Shown piece after piece: positions 58,403-64,000 of a stretch of 64,000 nucleotides of DNA; the stretch's first letter is position 1; every line of letters starts with the position of its first letter. The stretch is from Halichondria panicea (taxonomy: Eukaryota; Porifera; Demospongiae; Suberitida; Halichondriidae), in NCBI RefSeq assembly GCF_963675165.1, contig NC_087389.1, positions 6,124,621 through 6,188,620 on the forward strand. Reading direction: 5' to 3'. The notes beneath the pieces were generated by a model. The model worked only from the letters and a program-made list of their open reading frames with translations, searched no databases and was not told where the DNA came from. The position numbers were made by a program, and so were the translations under genes.

Positions 58403-58837
58403 GTACTTGCGAGTGTCCTGTGTGGTGTTCAATGTAGTCAGCTGTTATCTATCTCAACAGAAGCTTTACTAATTAGGCCATATTCTTGCCCACGCATTTG
58501 ACTACTTGTTGCAGTGAGTGATATTGTGTTATATATATAGAGTCATTCACTCACGAATGTAACGAGTGCAGTGCTGCATCTGCATGCAAGTTGCGCTGTG
58601 CTAATGCCTCTCGCCATGTGAACAGATAATGTTCGTGGTAAATATACGCTCCAAGTACTGAGTGAGAGGAGTTATTTCAAAAATGTGTCTATACTATACG
58701 TCAGTGGGGATCACATGACTTAGCAAGGCGCAGGCTTAGGTCCGACAGGCGCGGGGCAGGTCGAAGCAATTAGCCACTCTCATGTAAATCAAAACTCGTT
58801 TACGTTGCCATAAATCCCTAGCAACCATAGTATGAGT
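58403..58837. other. Spacer with repeat fragments
   Basis: It contains a short piece matching the inverted right end of family A (~58590-58616, gtgctaatgcctctcgccat) and an arm related to the MITE at 48869 (~58738-58785). No gene is seen. Confidence 0.5.
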
Positions 58838-59187
58838 TAGACTGGAAACCACTCCCCTTCTCTCGGGAGAAAGGGACTGGCAAGCTGCCGTGTTGAGAAT
58901 TGTCCCAGTGCGTGAAGAATGTCACGCTGCCACAAGAATATAAACGTCACAAATACTCACGTGCCACCGCCCACACGCTAACTATACATGACTGTATTAC
59001 TGCACAAAAATATTATTGGCCTTGAGTATAAGTACATCACTGGCGGTCTGTTATCGAGGCTGAAATAATATCACCCACGCATTACGCATTTTGTGGTTTG
59101 TTCTAATTGCATTCCAACGGGACAACTCTCAACATGGCAACTTGCCAGTCCCCATTGCCCAGAGCGAAGGGAGTGGTTTCCAGTCTA
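58838..59187. mobile_element. 350-bp element with 9-bp target duplication
   Basis: Ends are inverted (tagactggaaaccactcccc and gggagtggtttccagtcta). The 9 bp agtatgagt is present on both sides (58829-58837 and 59188-59196). It is non-coding and probably a MULE-type MITE. It shares the 9-bp duplication and TAG start with the element at 8964. Confidence 0.85.
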
Positions 59188-59564
59188 AGTATGAGTGTTA
59201 TATATCCTATGTGATTGGCTAGCTATATATAATTGTGAATTTACTCCTCTACCATGGTAACTCACTATCATCTCTTCACTTAAATCTAGCTACAGTGCAG
59301 TATATAAAGCAACCAAACATTGATTACAGACATTGATTACAGGCATGCAGCCAGAGATGTGATTCCCACACCCATGTACAGCAGTAACATAGCGCTTCTT
59401 CTGTAATCTGCTCCTGACTCTATTGAGGTCAGTACCACCCCTGACTAAGTTATGTATGCACAAAGAGATTACGCACATGCCTATAGCCTCGATTCCAGAC
59501 CGCTTAGAAGAATACACTATAATTATACTAAAAATCACCATAATTATAGTTCTTGCTATTGAAA
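59188..59564. other. Region 3' of P450 copy 5
   Basis: AT-rich sequence with a short direct repeat (acattgattacagac / acattgattacaggc at ~59318-59345) and one arm of the gcctcgatt repeat (59483-59500). No gene is seen. Confidence 0.45.
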
Positions 59565-59789
59565 TTAATTTCTGTCAGTAAAAAAAAGAGGGACGTCCTC
59601 ATCCACTGCAGTGACCAGTCTCTCAACCACCTTCACGTCATCCTTGTTTGTCTTCAGAGTGAAGTTACGAGTCAACTGTGTATGCATGCATGGGTTCAAA
59701 GGACATGTTATTTAGAGACATGCAGCCACAACTACAAACACATACTATAGTTGCTGGTTTTGTTGTAACACTGAAAGCACCGTGGGTGC

Positions 59790-59965
59790 TGATGCCTCAA
59801 TGGATGTGTCGAAGCTATACATAATTATTAAACAAAAAGCACTATAGCTATAATTATTGGTAACACACATAATAATTTATCATGATGAACATTAACTGCA
59901 TGCAGGGAAACTCGGAGAGTGCATGGGAAATGATCGACCATGCTTGTTACTAAAAGGATACCAAA
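59790..59965. repeat. Segment shared with the CtlX-like gene intron
   Basis: It matches ~30790-30985 in order and orientation, with blocks like tggatgtgtcgaagcta / tggatgtatcaaagcta and gatcgaccatg. It may be a dispersed repeat or a copied intron piece. Confidence 0.55.
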
Positions 59966-60536
59966 AGTAAGGCTGCTGCACCAGACTGGCGTTTCTAGAA
60001 ATTGAGCAAGGGGGTTCCAGGCCACACTTCCTCTGAGAGTGGGCCTGGTATCGACTGCATGCTCGCGCATGCGCTAACCATTAGCAGGATAACAACGTGT
60101 ATGCTCAGTAAACAATGACGTCACAACAAATGGAAGTGGATTGAAGGAAGTAGATAGAAAGTTGATTGAAGGTTTCTAGCCCATCTGATAGCATTCTGAT
60201 AGTTACACGTAGCCTGCTCACAGCCTGCAACAGTATGCCAGGGGGTGCTCAAGCCCCCAAAGCCCCTCGCCACTGCAGTAGAGTCTTGCATCACTCTTAC
60301 AGCTGCCAATTTCTAGCGTTCTAGTGCAAGCTAACTGCTGAGTAGAGTAGCAACACTCTGTGGACAAGATTTGCTACACACTCTAATGGCATTCCAACTA
60401 CGTATATAACTCGAGAACAAAGCATTATTTTACAAATCCACATACCAAGAAAACGTTACTATAAGCCTCTTACTAATCTTGCACTTCTTGAACAGCTGCA
60501 TGTGCAGTCTATTATATACGCACACAGAGACAGATA

Positions 60537-60800
<264 letters not shown>

Positions 60801-62835
60801 ATACTGCATGTATATACCCCGCTTGCAAATGCTCACACCGAGGAATACAATTAGACTATAGCTATCTATATAAATTCTTACTTCAATCAGCAGTAGTTTC
60901 ATTTCCAATTCAGCAAATCTTTTCCCTAATAAAAAGACAGTGATTATTATGGCAATGAACATTCATTTAGTCTGGGACCAACCATAGCATTGTCTGGGTC
61001 CAAACCCAAATGGTAGCAGTGAGAAGGGATGCTGCTGTGGTCCATCCTTTCTCATCCACCTCTCTGGCTTGAACTTTGTTGGCTCTTCAAATATTTTTTC
61101 ATTCTTTGCAGACGTGTAAATCGAGTATATCAAATTCACCTGTGTTATTCAATTCAATTAAACAGCAGAGAGAATGATAATTTATGCATGGTATAATAAT
61201 TATGGAGGGAAATGACATTGATGTGCTGTGACATAATTATAAACTATATAGTTTAAACTGGGCACTTGTTGCAGGGACATTTGAAAATGATGAAACGATC
61301 AGGGACTATCAGAGTCAAATTTAGCCTAAATTGCGGCCACAGGAATTAAATCCTTGATTTGTTTCTTGATTGTTTGACTTGAGAGTGAAGTATAAATACA
61401 TTGTATAAAGTCAACTTTGACTCACCCCGGCAGGTACATGGTAACCATGGATGACGGTATCCTTATTCAGAACACGGGAAAGAATATTTAGAACTGTCCT
61501 GACTCTACAAGTGCACAAATTATTCAGATACTGCATGAACAGAGGGGAATTTTCGCAGGTGCAAATTTTTGCTATTTGGCTCGAGAGCCCTCAGAATAAA
61601 TGTTCGTGGGATATAATATTCAATGACAGGACACCAAGAGCTTTGCATGTGAAAAGTGGGTCAGTTTTAATGTTTGGCTATATAACTGCTCTGCCCCTCC
61701 CCCCCCCGAAATGTTGCACCTCACGCTGTATGCAAGCTATCAAATTTAGATTGCCTATACGTAATATAAACCCTGGCTGCACAGTTCACACAGCTACACT
61801 CACCTCAGGCTCTCCTTGAATCCTTTGAGGTAGGGCATTGCCTCTAGGTCCTGAGCTGTGGGAGGTCGCTCCCCCACCACACTCTGTATCTCCTGGTAGA
61901 GCCGCTCCTGGACCTCAAGGTTCTTAGCCAACTCTAACAGGAGGAATACAGACTGATAGGCAGTCTATAAGCGCAATAAACACATAATGACTAATGTGAA
62001 ACCACAAGAATGCAGGTACAGTTACCGTGTGGACACCAGCAATGAGCATTCCTGATGACATTACCGCAGCTTCTTCAGTGGACATCTTCTTCTCTCTCAG
62101 CCATTGATGTCGTCTTGATTTGGATTAACCAACAGATCCAGATCAGCACCAAACACAAACTTCCCAGTCGCTGCAAGTATGCATGCATGCAGTGTACAGT
62201 CAAACAGCATAAATCACACTGTCCCATGTACATGCATGTACATCAGCAGGAGTGTATGACATAAGTTTATAAACTATGCATGGCCTCAAGTGATTTACAT
62301 GCGAGAGTAATTGAAGCCGAGTTAGTTTATCTGATTACTCAAGCTTGTATATAGCGCAAATTTTCAAGGCACTTATATTTCGTGGAATGGCCATTTCGTT
62401 GTACAATGTTCGTAGGATGACTGCTTACCGAAAGCCATGCCTTCAATCTTTGCACGTTATTATAATAGCAGATAATTCAATAATTACTTTTGGAGTTAAT
62501 TTTTGTGTAAGATTGCTAAAACCCACGAAAACAGCGAAAATTAAGCCCCTCGAAAATTTCGCGTTATACGATATACCGCGAGAGGCCATAGTTTAACTGG
62601 CTTGTACTATAATCAAGGGCGTCTTCATACGCCCTTGCTATAATTATGTGTACAATCTATTTCCTGTACAATGAATATGCTTACAACTATACTGTTTGAC
62701 GTCACTGTTGCTATAGCTATGCAATGAATTTGCTTATCATCATTATTTCTTGTGAAAGCGATGGCAAGCGATTGTGAAGGCTGACATGTGAACGCACCTT
62801 CAGATGAACATTTTGACCATTCTTACTGCTTCCAT

Positions 62836-62878
62836 GCAGCAATAGGCAATAGGCAATAGGAAATAGGCAATAGGCTGT
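62836..62878. repeat. Heptamer tandem repeat
   Basis: About five copies of caatagg, one with an a-for-c change. It lies in the intron between exons 3 and 4 of P450 copy 5. Confidence 0.85.
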
Positions 62879-63744
62879 GACAACCAATGTCGAAAAAGCA
62901 ACACAACAAACCAAGTTGTATAATTATAGCTATATACGGTGCAAATGTACCTGAAAAGATCATTCTATACAGCATATACTGTCCACCAGTCTTAATTGCT
63001 TTTTGGAACAACACATCTAACTTTGGCTCTTCTCATGTTGACTAAAATAATCATTAGTAGCTCGTTTGTTTTATAGAGATTACAATTGTAAAATTTAGTT
63101 TTAAGCTATTTACTATGGTATGAATTTCTCTCTATTGAACAGTGTAGGTCGATATTGTATTCAGTGCAGCTAGCTATCATGTAGCCTGACCACAAGCCCA
63201 TGCATGGTATAACTGCCGTATGTGGTCAGACAGCTTGTATAAACTAAAACTGAAGCATTTGATCTTTGATGCAACCATAGTACATATTCATTATACAGCT
63301 ACCTTCCATAGTCAATTTCCGAGAAAGTGGAGTTATATTCTCAATCAAACCATCTTCACTTCTTATCTTTCTCAGGTGGTCAGAGAATCGAGTGTAGATA
63401 GGGTTCAGGCCCTCAATGTAGCTGTTCACATTCCGGGGCAGTGCTTGCTTGCTAATTGCAACACGCTGTTGCTTCCAGCCTTCACCTTCCCTGCAGTAAA
63501 ACTATACATGAGTGGTTGTACTTTAGAGAATAAAAATTCGAATTATAAACAGGCCAATTAAGGAGTATTTGTCATTCTGTACATGCATGCACTCACTGAG
63601 ATAAACCAGCTGGACGTCCTATTTGATCAAAAAACCATATTATTTTTGGGCTACAAAACTTGTCTCTCTGTGGATATTTCCCTTCAGCTCTGAGTACCTC
63701 CTCCAGTGCATCAGGGTCCGCCACTATCACCATGGGACCAACAC

Positions 63745-64000
63745 CTGCATCGGCAACTATATAGTTACATAGTATGACATGTATTGGTATAACAATGTGG
63801 GGCATTGATAAGAGTTTGGAAACAAAGGTACCCTCAAATCCGAATACTCCGTGACATGCGGTTTAATCGAGGCTGCATGTCTCAACAAGCCAAAGCTGTA
63901 CCTATTTCTACAAACAACTGCATGTGCTCAGTCCGTGCAACTCGATCACTTATATTCCAATATCTATACGTATATTGCCGTATAGTTATAACCAGCATGT
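63745..64000. other. Intron 1 of P450 copy 5, cut by the window edge
   Basis: No exon 1 sequence is visible before 64000, so the copy continues to the right. No repeat is seen. Confidence 0.6.

Overview
The window looks like nuclear DNA from an animal, most likely a demosponge. The genes are split into many small GT-AG exons, introns are short and AT-rich, TG/CA simple repeats are abundant, and the mobile-element mix includes a KDZ DNA transposon, two jockey-like LINEs, a Ty3/gypsy-type LTR element and many MITEs. The phylum is an inference; no species-diagnostic gene is present. Splice positions were read by eye and may be off by a few bases.

Layout. (1) 1-870: a terminal exon on + and a ZAD-like zinc-binding exon on -. 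(2) 873-10585: a 9.7-kb KDZ-type DNA transposon bounded by ~97-bp inverted repeats. It carries two convergent genes: a passenger with a homeodomain-like helix and an HMG-box-like segment (+, 1044-4082), and a broken KDZ transposase (-, 10427-5004). The transposase exon is split by a repeat (8565-10289, TSD ttcac) that itself contains a 733-bp element with a 9-bp TSD. (3) 10721-11910: a frameshifted multi-pass membrane protein, followed by an antisense, 5'-truncated LINE. (4) 14494-26537 on -: a phase-consistent 14-exon gene for a ~1148-residue ankyrin-repeat and coiled-coil protein, probably with an untranslated first exon near 30.1 kb. (5) 30418-31845 on -: a two-exon CtlX/DDAH-like guanidino-modifying enzyme. 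(6) 32256-63744 on -: five tandem copies of one 10-exon mitochondrial-clan cytochrome P450 gene. Copies 1 and 2 look intact, copies 3, 4 and 5 carry disabling lesions, and copy 5 runs off the right edge.

Between P450 copies 4 and 5 there is a nested insertion that can be fully resolved. An LTR element (TSD ggttg) entered a putative transmembrane exon, and a LINE with an open 956-residue ORF2 (TSD agtaa) later entered its 5' LTR. The LTR element lacks reverse transcriptase and RNase H but stays open from gag/protease into integrase.

Functionally, the region is a decaying tandem P450 cluster next to an arginine-deiminase-superfamily enzyme and a large scaffold-like ankyrin gene, shaped by repeated transposition. 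The features most worth following up are the KDZ element with its DNA-binding passenger, the P450 family with histidine in place of the usual I-helix acid, and the nested LTR/LINE insertion.
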